A DNA stretch of 64,000 bases from Oasisia sp. SBJ-2009 (taxonomy: Eukaryota; Annelida; Polychaeta; Sabellida; Siboglinidae), in assembly GCA_964017155.1 (NCBI GenBank), contig OZ024861.1, forward strand, positions 22,047,213 to 22,111,212. The letters run 5' to 3'. Of the stretch, positions 12,671-26,998 are shown in pieces. How positions within the stretch are numbered: position 1 is the first letter of the stretch; each line of letters opens with the position of its first letter. The translations under genes were made by a program, and so were the position numbers. Below the pieces are notes generated by a model. It made no database searches, was not told where the DNA came from, and saw only the letters and a list, made by a program, of their open reading frames with translations.

Positions 12671-14689
12671 ATGCACTTTATAGGGCGGGTGTACCTAGGC
12701 CTACGCGTGGACTTCTTCTATAAACTTCCTAATATTGCGTCTTTGGAAAGATCACGTCCCGTGTCATAACTCGCCGACAGGTTTACGCGTGTCGACGGTG
12801 CCGCATTCACACACCACACAAGTGATACTATCACTTAATCATGTAACTCTATCAATACATAAATAGCGTACTGTGGTTAATGAGTCATGACCAAAAACAA
12901 GTTGGTTTGACAATGGTACGCCTATATAGGCCTACTTTTGCCCCGTAGGCTTTGTCTAATCGACTTCTGCGGTGTCGTCGGATAATAAAAATGGCACGTG
13001 TAGCATAGAACAATTTTGTTCAAAGCCCATGTAAAGTGACATGACAAAACGGAGAAATAACAGAAATGTAAAGATTCGTCTCTTGTCAAAGAAGTTTTAT
13101 CGATATTTCATGTGGCTATAGCGCAAACCGCAGGTTACCAACAGAGAATGCTTGACAAGAGGTGAATAGGTATATTTAAAGCAGGTATTTCATTTCTTTA
13201 GACATTTGCTTGCGACTGTTCAATCCACGTTGAACAGAAATGTACGAAAGACGGTAATAACCCCTTCAACTTATTGAATCAGATGCTATGAATATTTCTA
13301 CTCTTTGGATTCATTTTTAGATGAAACACATTAAACGAAAATGAACTATAGGACCTATAAGAATGTCCAGAAGACCTACTTATACGTCTGCCTCCATCCA
13401 GTATGCCAACATGATGCAGTGACTATAATACATAATTTGTAGACCACCGGGTGGCTTACATCTAATAAGAGTGTAACGAACGATTTGTTGGGAATTGGAT
13501 ATTTACTCCCGGCCTGAAGAAATAAACCTACGCACTACACAAAGACAGCACTAATACAGAACATGTCAGATTCATAAATATTATATACCACTATACAACG
13601 GAACGTTCAACGATTCATCAGAGTTACAGTCTTGCATGCGAAACATTAATGCCAGCTGTAGGTTTATGGATGGAATATATAAATAATTTTTAGACACCTA
13701 TATATCTTCAATGCGGCGCACGCCGGCATTTTTCGCTTAACTGGATTCTAGTCGCATCCCTATAAAACAGCTCCATAAACTGTCTAATCGATGACGCCAT
13801 CGTAAATATGAGAAAGGAGAGCCCGAGTTACGACACATTCTTTGTTGGAAACCATCGTTTTCTGGCCGGCCATGGTTTAATGGTACCGACTGGGCCGCCG
13901 CGCCGGCATTAAAACGGAATGATAAATTACAGTGTCTACGTGGAACATCGGTGTATTGTAAATTTGTAATCAAAACAAGTTCCTGGCCAAACTTGTCTCT
14001 TGGCTTTGTGCTCAGCACAATTTGTTAGCTAGTTTCAATGTTTATATGCGCATTTCGAAATAGTTTCGTATTAGAAATACATCGCAATAAACAAAACCAA
14101 CTGAGGGCGTTGTATCGATCACGACATAAGGGGCTAGGCATACCCATTCGGTAAGACCAACGTTACTTAGTTTTAATCACACTGTGGAACGGACCATTAA
14201 ACCAATCTCGTGTTCCTTGATTTTATTCATATTTATTAATAGGCCTTTTTATTTTCCGAAGGTTGGCCTAGCCATGGTTGACGATAATTTTGCATCCAAA
14301 TATGAGTTTGAACACCATGCTCACACACCGTTTAAATAGTATACAAAACAATCAAATGCAATAGTCAAACCAGTTCATTAGAAATGGACGGGACTAACCA
14401 TTATGCAATTGAAACTGTGGAAACATCGATTAAGACGTCGCAAGTAATCGCGATAAGCCTATTTTACCAACGTTTGATTTTGAACGGTTGCTATAACGCG
14501 TACGGTAACCTCAACGCGCCTTTGGGGTATATTCGGCCACGAGGTAGTAGATCGTAGCTAGCATAGGGACGTGTGAAGGTCGATACTGTCAGACGAAACA
14601 CGAAGAGGTTCCTCGAAGGACAAATACCAACGATCTCACTGCAATGGCCACTGGCTCCGTGGGCCTATTCTCCACCGTTGTTGTAAGCG
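12671..14689. other. non-coding stretch, no gene seen
   Basis: No supported gene. Two TAGGCCTA octamers lie at 12696 and 12927. A CpG-rich patch at 13850-13915 contains GGCCGGCC and shares GTTTTAATGCCG (inverted) with the block at 2910-2925. Confidence 0.4.
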
Positions 14690-14827
14690 CCCGTATTTGT
14701 GCAGTTCTTGACCAACTGCCCCTTCGAGTGAGTCGGTGGGACCTGCGTCCTCTCCTCTTCCACTACTTTCTCCGTATCCTGTGTTAGAAATTTGAGCTGA
14801 ACATATGTCGACCCGTCGGACCGTCAA
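14690..14827 (-). pseudogene. exon-like segment, left copy of an inverted pair
   Basis: Read on the minus strand, an acceptor-like TACACAG precedes TTGACGGTCCGACGG at 14827, and the following frame encodes SAQISNTGY and then an acidic, Gly-rich stretch. It is an inverted copy of 15893-16008, and the sequence upstream of the acceptor is also shared (TTAATATTTTGACCATCAAC). The spacing between the shared blocks is 7 nt longer than in the right copy, so the two are not in the same frame. It may be a real exon, a decayed duplicate or part of a repeat. Confidence 0.35.
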
Positions 14828-15465
14828 CTGTGTACGTAGACCATAAGGTAGTCTGGGTCAGCAGTTGATGGTCAAAATATTAACAAACAATGTAAATACA
14901 TCCAGTGTTCGAAACCTGAGTTGAAAGTTGGCAGTGCGACGGTAGGAATGACAACCATATCTAAAAATGACCGTCAGTGACCGACTTCGTAATAACGAGA
15001 AACCAAATCCTAATTACCTTCTACTAAGCCTATCACTCCCAAATGACACTAATTGATTATTATATTGACACTAACCATTTATTTCCGTCCACATATGAAA
15101 GTGGGGTCCACGGGGCACTTGCTCCGCAGACCTTTGGAATTTGGCCACGCTGTTCCTGCCTGCCCTGTCCACCAGACCTTTTGGATGTGCCGGTTTTAGA
15201 GTGGGGTGGGGGAGTGGTGAAATTGTAGGGTTTGATAGCCATAAAAAACTCACAAACAGTAAATGCTACTGCTAAAAACCTCCAACAGCAACCTCCATCT
15301 TCAGATGTCGTGATTCGAAGGGTGCTGAGGCTTCTGCGACAAATTGTCAAAATCATACGCCTTTGTGTTCACTGGTCACATGCCAGGACCAGACAACTGA
15401 GTGATGCTGATGTTCAATTCATTTCGTTCCGAGTCAGTGACGTTCAGTGTTCGAAAGGTTTCGAG

Positions 15466-15535
15466 ATGTTGATGTATGGCACATCCGCCTGGCACGCCGG
15501 CGGCCGGGTTCAATACCCGGTCAGGGCAGGAATGT
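15466..15535 (+). repeat. tRNA-like SINE head fragment
   Basis: The segment has a B-box-like CCGGGTTCAATACCCGG at about 15507-15523 with a self-complementary arm like a T-psi-C stem, and upstream GGCACATCCGCCTGGCACGC resembles the anticodon region of tRNA-derived SINEs. There is no acceptor stem, so it is not a functional tRNA gene. Confidence 0.5.
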
Positions 15536-15892
15536 TATAATTTTGGTGAAACAAACTGGTTCTCGACATTGGGGGCTGTGTATCCCTCGTGAACGTTAAC
15601 GTTGGTCCAATTTAAGTTTGGGACGTAGTAGAACTATTGAGAACGACAAGCAACCTAGCTGACAGTGACCACCCTCAGTGCCACCACACAAACATCGGTT
15701 TGGCGTAAATGGTCTGAAAAAAGACTGACCATTTTCAATACCTCGTAAGACTATAATGTTGTAATTACCACAGTATTTACAGACTAGTCAGTTAACTGTT
15801 AATGGAACCATGCCGAGTGCTAGAAACAACTAGAACTAGACCTAGTTATATGATGTTAATATTTTGACCATCAACTGTTGTGCTAATCTAAG

Positions 15893-16008
15893 TTGACGGT
15901 CCGACGGACTATTCAGCTCAAGTGTCGAACACAGGCTACAAAGGAGCACCGGAAGAGGACGAGGATCCCAGCGACTTATTCAATGACAATGCACAGATAG
16001 AAGCCTAG
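15893..16008 (+). pseudogene. exon-like segment, right copy of an inverted pair
   Basis: An acceptor-like CTAATCTAAG ends at 15892. The following frame runs 37 codons to TAG at 16006-16008. It begins DGPTDYSAQVSNTGY and ends in an acidic tail (EEDEDPSDLF...). It could be a terminal coding exon of an unidentified plus-strand gene whose earlier exons are not recognised here, or a fossil copy. Confidence 0.35.
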
Positions 16009-16683
16009 TAACTAACATTTAAATAAGACGGACGCCATGATCTGTGTATCGGCGTGAACTCTTGAGCAAGGTTAATGTTAAAGTATGCATATTATGAGGT
16101 TAGTTGCGCTTAGCCTTAGGATCAGTAGTAGAACATAGTTATGACTAGGCTACCATTGATTATGCTATCGATCACCCTAATAAGCATTGCCTAATCACCA
16201 TAAAACGTATCCGACGTATCGTCCATTTCCATCAAGAAGTTTGCGAGCAATCCATCCCGTCAGCCACAGTGTCGTTCTCCTCATCTCGAAATCATCCCTC
16301 ACGTTGAACAGCGATAAGAAATACCAACTTCGATGTCTTATATTAAGTCAAACAGGTTACGTAGAAATTGTTGTTATGTAAAAATAATGCGCGAATGTGA
16401 CGTGATGACGTAATCGCTGACGCTTCGCCGACGCGCAACAACAAATAATATAACATGCCGATCACAACAAATTAAAGAGCGCAATAGAATCGGTTGAAGT
16501 CAAAATTAACACATTCATTATATAAGTCTGGTAAAGATTCTTCGACGATGTTTTCGCACCCTTTGTTCTGTTTGTAGACACTATATAATTTCGGATGCCT
16601 AGTAATCAACATATACATATTATTCTATTCTATTGGGTTTCAAAATACTAATAAAACCGATGTTAATGTGAATCAGGTAGAAG

Positions 16684-18779
<2,096 letters not shown>

Positions 18780-19135
18780 TGCCAAGTGGTGCAGTGGTGC
18801 AGTGGTGCAGTGGTGCAGTGGTGCAGTGGTGCAGTGGCTAGAGCTTCAGACTCTCGACTAGGAGAATCTGGGTTCGAATCTTGTGCTGTGATATCAAACC
18901 TTGGGCAAGTTCATTCACTATACATTGCTCCTGTTCAGTTGGCTGATTGGATGAGTATCTGGCTATAGACAATGGTGGATATTTGTGTACAAGTAGACTT
19001 CAAGCATTGCAGCATGGCTGGATGATTCCCACAGAAGACGAAATGGTGTTCAATGGAACAGGTCTGCCAGGGAGTAAAGTGCAAAGCGCCTGAGGATTGG
19101 ACACTGCAAATTAAACATTCTTTCAAAAAATCTGA
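18780..19135 (+). mobile_element. tRNA-derived SINE, copy 1 (A-box expanded)
   Basis: The tRNA-like head has the B-box GGTTCGAATCT at about 18870 and an A-box region TGGTGCAGTGG. The 9-bp unit GTGGTGCAG is repeated about six times from 18786, an expansion not seen in the other copies. The body shares with the other copies TGGCTATAGACAATGGTGGATATTTG-like, AACAGGTCTGCCAGGGAGTAAAGTG-like and GAGGATTGGA-like blocks (given here as separate landmarks near 18960, 19060 and 19092). Confidence 0.8.
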
Positions 19136-20037
19136 ATATTATAAAAAGCTGTATATACAGAATTAACATTGAAAAATTATGTTAGTTCATAATTGAAATT
19201 AATGTCCAAGAAGTTAGTAATTACAAAATCTTGTGATAACTTAAAATAAAGTTCACTAGATTGCTCTCAATGCCATGTCTCCCTAACCTGGTCTTTTCAT
19301 CTTTCTTTCCTCCAAACTTTCCGCTATTCACTGCCATTTTCTGCATGGCACTCTCATCTTATGTCAATTTTATTTAAATCAGCAACATACATGTCCGAGT
19401 GTTACGATTTACAGGAAATCCACAATAGCTGGAAATGGACCTTTATGATTATTTACTGAATGTGTTATGTTGGTTAGCCAGACATGCTCAAGTCAGCAGT
19501 GAACACAGGATACATCATGTGAACCTCTTCTGAACCATGACATCCATTACTGTACCTACCACAACTCTTGCTAAACAAAGTGACACTTGCTAAAAACTTA
19601 CTTCTTATACTGGGTTAATGTTTAACCATTTATTACTACATGTAGTATACATTGTAGTTTCATATTCTATATCAGTGTCACTAAGGGCCTGACCTACCCT
19701 GTGATAGTGCAAATGTGCAACTGACTGCAAAACAAAAATGCTGTTTTAGTAACAGTTTCTGTTAAATGTTCAACTGGTTTGTGTCATTAATTTAGTGTCA
19801 TTCAGTGTCATTATTTCTAGAAACTGTCAGTGCAGCTGCTCAAACATGTCACCAAAGCACATTATGTGACTGGGCTATTTTTAGGAACTGACAAACTGTC
19901 ATACTGCACTTGTGTCACATGTCACCTATCCACTATAGTGATATCCTCAATACTGTTAAGACAATCTGTTTCAGTAATGCCATTTGAGACTGCAAATGGT
20001 CTCATGTTATTTACACAAGTAACACATTTGCACCTAT
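19136..20037. other. non-coding stretch, no gene seen
   Basis: AT-rich. A local repetition of TTTAGTGTCATT / TTCAGTGTCATT lies near 19790-19815. No exon is supported. Confidence 0.4.
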
Positions 20038-20104
20038 ACATACATACTAATACATACATAAATACATACATACATACATACACACACATATATATATATA
20101 TATA
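20038..20104. repeat. (CATA)n-(CA)n-(TA)n microsatellite
   Basis: Simple repeat that forms the left flank of the MITE at 20105-20933. Confidence 0.95.
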
Positions 20105-20932
20105 TGATGCAGCATGCCAAAACCAGGCGCTTGCCGCAGATCCTCGATCGGCGCCAGGGTGTAATTAGTCAGCATCCCCTCAAAATGTCGAAAGTGGGTT
20201 CTTGGCGGAATCAATCAGCAAAAAAAATCATCAATCTTTCCATGATAGATACCATGAAATAGTGTTGAAAGGGGTAATAATGAGCATTTTAATGCAAGCC
20301 CCTCATTAATTTCACAGCTAATTAGTCTAAGACAAAGCCGTTTTCAGGCTAATTTAGCGCACTATCCTGCACCCAAATAATTACTGAACGGATCAATTTC
20401 CTACTTCCTGCGAGACCAATGTAGCCATACGTTTTAACTGCTAAATAACATAAAAATTAATCAAATCCGTCGAGAACTTTTATTTTATGATTTTTTTCAA
20501 CATCGGGGTAGACCATATTAGGCCGCCTGAGCGCTACTACACTGGCCTCCGGCGCAAACCCTCGGCGCGAGTGGTGAAATATTGCGCTGACAAAATGGTC
20601 GATTTTTTATACTTTCACATATTATGAGTATATACCATCTCTAGGTCTATGAGTATATACCATCTTCAGGACAATTGGAGTATTATAAAGATGTGGTTGC
20701 TAAGGTAATGTTCCACGATATAACTTTTTACGACCGATCACTTTAAAGACTCATTTTCTCGGAAGTGACATTCCACAAACTTATGCACTTGAAGTGGAAT
20801 ATCTTCACCCAAGCACAAGATAGAGTGTTCATCTTGGTATCATTTTAAAGCTCTTCATCTCCTCTAATTGAATCAATAATAATATGGAATTGTCAACTTG
20901 CCGACAAAATCCTGGTTTTGGCATGCCGCGTC

Positions 20933-20933
<1 letters not shown>
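20105..20933. mobile_element. MITE inserted in a TA microsatellite
   Basis: The left end TGATGCAGCATGCCAAAACC matches the inverted right end, which reads GGTTTTGGCATGCCGCGTCA. The core GCATGCCAAAACCAGG is identical in both. The element lies exactly between two TA-rich runs, consistent with TA target preference. No transposase frame is present. An internal repeat, TATGAGTATATACCATCT, occurs twice near 20625-20665. Confidence 0.7.
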
Positions 20934-20971
<38 letters not shown>

Positions 20972-20983
20972 TACATATACACA
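20934..20983. repeat. (TA)n-(CA)n microsatellite
   Basis: Right-hand continuation of the microsatellite split by the MITE. Confidence 0.93.
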
Positions 20984-21410
20984 CATATTACATTAACATA
21001 TTATGTTTACAATTTTATATATTATAATTATGATAATTATCTAGAAAGACTACAGCTGCCCTGTTTTACAGCAAAACTCCTCTAGATACAAGATGCATGT
21101 GTGTGAGAGAAATACAACATACGATTAAAGAATAAAGCCTGTGGCTCTCAACTGAAAGCAGTTCACTAGAGAAGACCTCAATGGCACTGTATTATATATA
21201 ATGGTCACTTCTCATGAAATTAACATGGGATTAGAAAGATGAATACTTTTTGGGATGTTGAAAATCTACAGCACTACCACTGAATTACTTTAACCCTTCC
21301 CTGTATAATCCCCCCTACAGAGTCCAATTTGTCAATGTTTCATGAGAAATGCCCACGAGTATGTCTATGTATTCCCAGTTGCACACTTGTGGCCATTCAT
21401 TAGAACAATC
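20984..21410 (-). other. putative 3' UTR of the ten-exon gene
   Basis: This lies downstream of the stop codon at 21411 on the minus strand. No canonical AATAAA is seen on that strand in this interval, so the polyadenylation site is undefined. Confidence 0.25.
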
Positions 21411-21525
21411 CTAGGCAGGAAAGTCCTTCTTGGAGAGAGAGCAGCTGATGACACTGGCCTGGGTCAGCAGCTGGACCATACACTTCATCTTCTCTGCCTC
21501 CTCATCTTCAAAGGCTCTCGGGCTT
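21411..21525 (-). CDS. exon 10 (terminal) of the ten-exon gene
   Basis: Acceptor TTGCAG precedes the exon at 21525; the stop TAG is at 21411-21413. After one base completing the previous codon it encodes 37 residues beginning SPRAFEDEEAEKMK and ending KKDFPA. It could instead be the last exon of a separate gene. Confidence 0.45.
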
Positions 21526-24500
21526 CTGCAATGACACATCAATCATCAGCTTTCAGCTGCTCATCAATACAGGCATTTTTCATTCATTGAACAGTATGTG
21601 TGTACCTGGATGATTACTCAGCAAACTATCACTAGGACACTGCACTGGGGGAGGTGGGGATGGAGGAGTGGATATTTAATTAAGAATGACCCATCTCCAC
21701 AGTGAGTTCACTACAGGCTACACATTTGATCTCTGTTTGTGGTTTAACCTGTCCGTTCGTACACACCAGGTAACAACTAACAGGGTTTTAGTCTCTTCTG
21801 GAAGATATAAGGTAATTTGGGATGAAATTTATGAACCCAATGTGGATCTTACGATGTCTACTGCATACTGTAGGTGCCAAAACTAAGTCCCACAAAATAT
21901 TTCTGGAGGGCCTTGGATTAATCCCAATAGTTAGGGAAGAGGGTTTTTGGCAAATCAACATTTTGTGATAACATTAAGTAGTTTAAGTTTTGAACATCGC
22001 TATGAAACATGTTTCAACAGCATCTCCGCAGTCTTCTAATATCACAACCCAATGTTGCATGATAACAGAGTGAAATGATAAAGCTCTAAAAAAAAAATCT
22101 ACGTCATCCCTCTTGTAACTTTATAGTGGTGATGAAGCTAAGGCACAGCCTTTCCAGTATTAATTTAATTCTTATACCAGACCAGTGTACTGGATATCGA
22201 AATGATACTTCAGCTATGTTTCTGATGTCGGCTTACATGGAAAGTATAAGAATGGCACTATTGGAATAATAGTAAACAATTTATTCACAAATACTTTCAG
22301 TGATTGATAAATAACAACATTTTAAAGGATACTCATATTCTGTGTGTGCGTGCATCGCCATGCATGCATACATGCATAATATCAATATTTCATTCTGTCT
22401 TAAAATAATACTATGCAATATCAACTTTGTTTAATCTAGAAACAGTATGCTAAGGCCATTGCCCAAACATGGTACACTATAGCTGCACAATGATGATGAC
22501 AATGTAATGTTTCCATATCTTGACAACAATCATTTTACCATCGATTTCTATAAATTTACGTACAGTCCTGTATCCGATTAGTTCAAGTGATGTCAGCGAA
22601 TATTAAGACATACTTTGCTATGACGAAATTCCGACTTTTATAAACTCAATGTGCCCGATTATTAGGTTATGATGGCCTTTTGAAAATCATAATTTACCAT
22701 GTGACATGGTTACTATCACGAAATATAGCTTTTACTACTAGTGTACTACTTGGTACTACATATACTACTACTACACCTACTACTACTATTTCTACTATTA
22801 CTGATGTCAATTAATATTAAGACATACTTGCAGAGAGGAAATTATTTGTCACACATCTCACTGTCTTCCAGATCATTCTTGTCATGTCAACGCATCGTTT
22901 ATGGAAAACTACTTTCACATCAATTCACAGAATTGCTGTTTTCACACACTGTCGTCATGTAACACGTAAAAGTTCAGATTAATTATGTTCTGTAGTAGAC
23001 ACGTACATAACAATGTAATTAATGCCGACAATCAAAGAATGTCTTATTTGCAAGTATTTCCTGTTTCCAAGAGGAAGAGGAAGATGGGGAGAAAGAAGAG
23101 TCCAGGGGGTTCCCAGAACAATAATTGGGAGGACAAATGGTAAGTAAAATTGGGAGGAGATGGAGAGGAGAAAGATAGGAGGAAGTAAGAAATGAGGAAA
23201 GATAATGGGAATAATACTTCTGAAGTAGTTTATTAATGTGTCTGACACACTATCTGATCTTTCATAGAGACAATCCAAGTGGTAAAGACTAAGTGAAATG
23301 AACCTTTTTATTCCCAACTTGAATTAAAAACACTCTAACAATAGTACTGTACCACTGAAATCATGTTTTAACCCTCTCCAGGCTCTGTTCAAAGCCTGTT
23401 TGGGATATGTTTCTGTTTACATTTTCTGCACAGTCTGTTGTGACACCTAACAAGCAAGGTGACATCACTGAAGTAAAAGTTGTTGGCATTTAACACAGCA
23501 TGGTACGATGTGGTTAGTGTTTTGGGCCATAATTGCAATTGTGGAATGTAATATTTTTTATATTACCATAAAGATAATAACTTGCCTACAAATCAATTGC
23601 CGGATGTCCACAGGAATTTTGTTGATTATTTTAATTGCCATTTAAAAATAGCAAATTTTTCCACCTATAATGGGATTTAATATTTTTTTACATAACAATA
23701 CAAATAATAAACTTTTATACAAGTGTGGTATTACAAAGATATTAGTTAATACAATTTGAACAAATTGTTGAGAATGCTTAATCCTGCAAATATACATGGC
23801 TGTGTGCATAATGCAAAGTTGAGCATTCTTGGCGTTCAACTAACAATGAAAAAGGAAATTCCTATGTACACCCAGTGACACATTTGTAAACAGAAAATAA
23901 CATTGGGCATTGAAGGTGCCTTTGGTTAATTAGATATTTACTTTTTCAGTGAAAACATGAAACTATCAGCCATTCTCCTAGGGTGTCACAGTGGAGTAAT
24001 TTTGGATTTATAAATAGAAGAAATATGTTTAAGATGAAAATACTGTAATGTTGACATAACTGGTTTGTTAGCTTGCATATAATGACATACATCCAGGAAA
24101 TGTTATCAGCAGCAACTACTGACTGACTGATATCACTTACCCCTGGGTAGTTATTATTCAACTGTATACTTTATAACCATATTATCTTAATTATTACTCA
24201 CATGTCCAATGAATTATGATATTCTGAAACAAAACAGTTTGCGGTTAAGGCTGGATCGTGTGGAAATTTGCAGAGCGTGTCAGCACATGCATTAATTATT
24301 TATCTCCACAGGTCAGTAGACAAACAGATGGTGCTTACTGTAATTCGTGCAGCAATTAACATGTCACTGATCAAGAGAATGGCTGACACAATACTTTTAA
24401 ACTCCCTATGCAATTCATCAAGTTCGTCACTCACAGATCATGTTCGCTGGCCTTCAGATCTGCAGTGCATTATAGTTGCATGCACAGTCAGTGAAATATA

Positions 24501-26940
24501 AGAATGCACAGTTTAGTTAGTCACTGAAACAATATACTGAAAATTATGCCATGCAACATATGAAAGAAAGAACCGATAAGATTTACAGTATATATTAAAT
24601 CAAAGCCCATTTTTTTGGCAGAGTTCTGACTGGGCTTTATCAATATTAATTCAGTAGTTTATTGAGTGATTTCATCAAACCTAAATACATGTAGTATATC
24701 TGCATAATAGAGGTACCATGGCATGGTGATTTCCAGTAGGTATAATTTATCAAAATCAGGACATCATTTACAAAGGTGACTAAATTTAAATATATGTCAT
24801 GCTGTGCTGCTGCTTTTCTAAAATGAGAATACAATGGTTACTGTTGCCTAGGGTAACCCTTTTCTATTATACTGTAAAATGAAATGCAAGGTCAGTGAAC
24901 CGTGACGATCGCTCAAGCAGGTCTGACAGGGGCTGGCGTGATCATATGACACTTAATAAGTAGCAATTACACCCGAGTATGTTGATAATTGAGTGTCAAG
25001 AAACTAGTGCTGATGTGAATGACGTGACAACACAGCGTAGTACTGTACAAAGCTGGAGACCTTGAGTGACATGATGGATGTCATTAACATCAATCAAGCA
25101 TGACATCACAGCGCATTTGGCTCAGAACTATGTAATTTTTTCATGGCATAGTTCTTGCTTTGGTCTTTCAGTTTCACATGCCTGTCATTTAAATTGCAGT
25201 AAATTCAGCTACAAATTTTAGGTTTTTTGATTCAATCTCCACAAGTGTTCATTAACGTATCTTCTGAATATTTTGCAAAATTATTCCTTTAGATTAAATT
25301 TCAAATTATTCATATACTGGGTAGTGTAAATGCACATGTGTAAGTATAGGTGACATTTAGGAAACTACAAAATGGATTTAACCACACGACGTATTACAGA
25401 CAAAATGTGTTAATTTATATGAGGGAGGCAGTGTGATACATATAGAAATACCAGTTATATTTGACACAAAAGCATTCGTTGATAATAAAACATTCCATGA
25501 AACATGAGTACTATGTGTCAATACATTTATGAACTTTGCGGTGTGAGACTACACTGTGAATCCAACCTGTCACCTGTGTCTTCACAGTCCCCTGTAGTTT
25601 CCAGTAATTAGGTTTTGTCAGGTAGTTAATAGGATTAATTAAAACAGACAGAAGAGAGAACTATAATTTCTTCTGTCCTCACCCTTTTTCTTCATCCTGT
25701 CTATTCTACAATATTCTTTTCATTCAAACTTTTAGATGTAGTTCAATTTATAGTTGCTAATAAGACATTGTAGCAAGAATATGGTGTGCTATTTTATATA
25801 ACTACATTGCATTTTGCTTTGAAACTCTACATTCACACAACATGCAATATCGAGTGTTAAGGACTGCTGAAAGTGCTTTACACTTTACTCCCTGGCACAC
25901 CTGTTCAATTGAACACTATCTCAACCTCTCCGAAAGCATTCAGCTATGCTGCATTTAATGTGCAAAGACTATTTATTCATACATATTCACCATTGTCTAT
26001 AGCCATGATTCCTTTTAGGTGAATAAATTGGAGCACCACAGAGTGAACAAACATGCCTGAAGTTTGACATGACAGCTCAGGATTTTAACCTGGATTCCTT
26101 CAACTGAAAGTCTGATGACCTATCCACTGGTTCCTGGCATTATTTTAACAACTAATAACACAATGCCATTTTGGAATGAATGCCTTTGACCAGGCTAAGC
26201 ATCACTTCAGCTACCCCTTAAACCTGGTGCAGTGATCACATATATTCAAGATCACCAGACTCCACAAACAAGAGAGGAAGTCTATGGCTCCCTGACAGAT
26301 TAATTCTGCAGCATGTCAGACAGGATGGTTGTTCTTTAGAAATACCTGCACTGCATGGATGAGCAAGAACAAGGTGAACTCAACAGGCACTTAGTGGCTA
26401 CTTGCCACATACCATGTCCATTAGGCAGAAGCTACCACATTGTGCTGCCACTTTGAAAGTACTCTATTTCATAAATGAATTATATATGAATGACATTCAG
26501 AAGTTGTTAGGAAGGGTATCTGTTGCAATGATTATTACCGCTGTCCATAATGAGCTGTCCACTGGAGGACAATGAAGTCCAGTGCATATTTGGACAGCAG
26601 TCAGTGAAACAGTCCTCTGTATCAACAAACAATGGGCTGACTAGTTAATGTGCCGACTCAAGGGAAAGAGCCACAGAATAAATATTTTACACTGCTAATC
26701 GCTGGCATTCTATTTTAATGGAATTACAATGACATTGTTAAAGGCATGATTTCAACATCACATACGTTTGGTAGAATTAGTAGAAACAAATTATCAGCCT
26801 TTAAAGTTAATTACAAAAAGCATGCGTACACAAGTATGTGATGTAAATACACTGTGTGTGTGCTTTTGTACGTGTATGTATGCATATGTGTGTGCATGTA
26901 GGGTATACACCATGTGTGTATATATATATATCAATTATAC

Positions 26941-26998
<58 letters not shown>

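Larger units (their letters stand above)
14690..16010. repeat. long imperfect inverted repeat, ~150-190 bp arms
   Basis: The left arm (about 14690-14890) and right arm (about 15856-16010) are inverted copies with roughly 950 bp between them. The best-matching blocks are CCGTCGGACCGTCAACT and CAGTTGATGGTCAAAATATT. No target duplication was found at the outer ends, so it may be an inverted segmental duplication rather than a transposon. Confidence 0.6.

Noticed and set aside
15466..15535. Possible tRNA gene
   Set aside because: B-box-like arm is present, but no acceptor stem or proper anticodon arm; better explained as a SINE head.
24130..24165. Possible 21-nt exon encoding LNNNYPG on the minus strand
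   Set aside because: Splice-like flanks exist, but its phase does not fit between exons 8 and 9 or 9 and 10.
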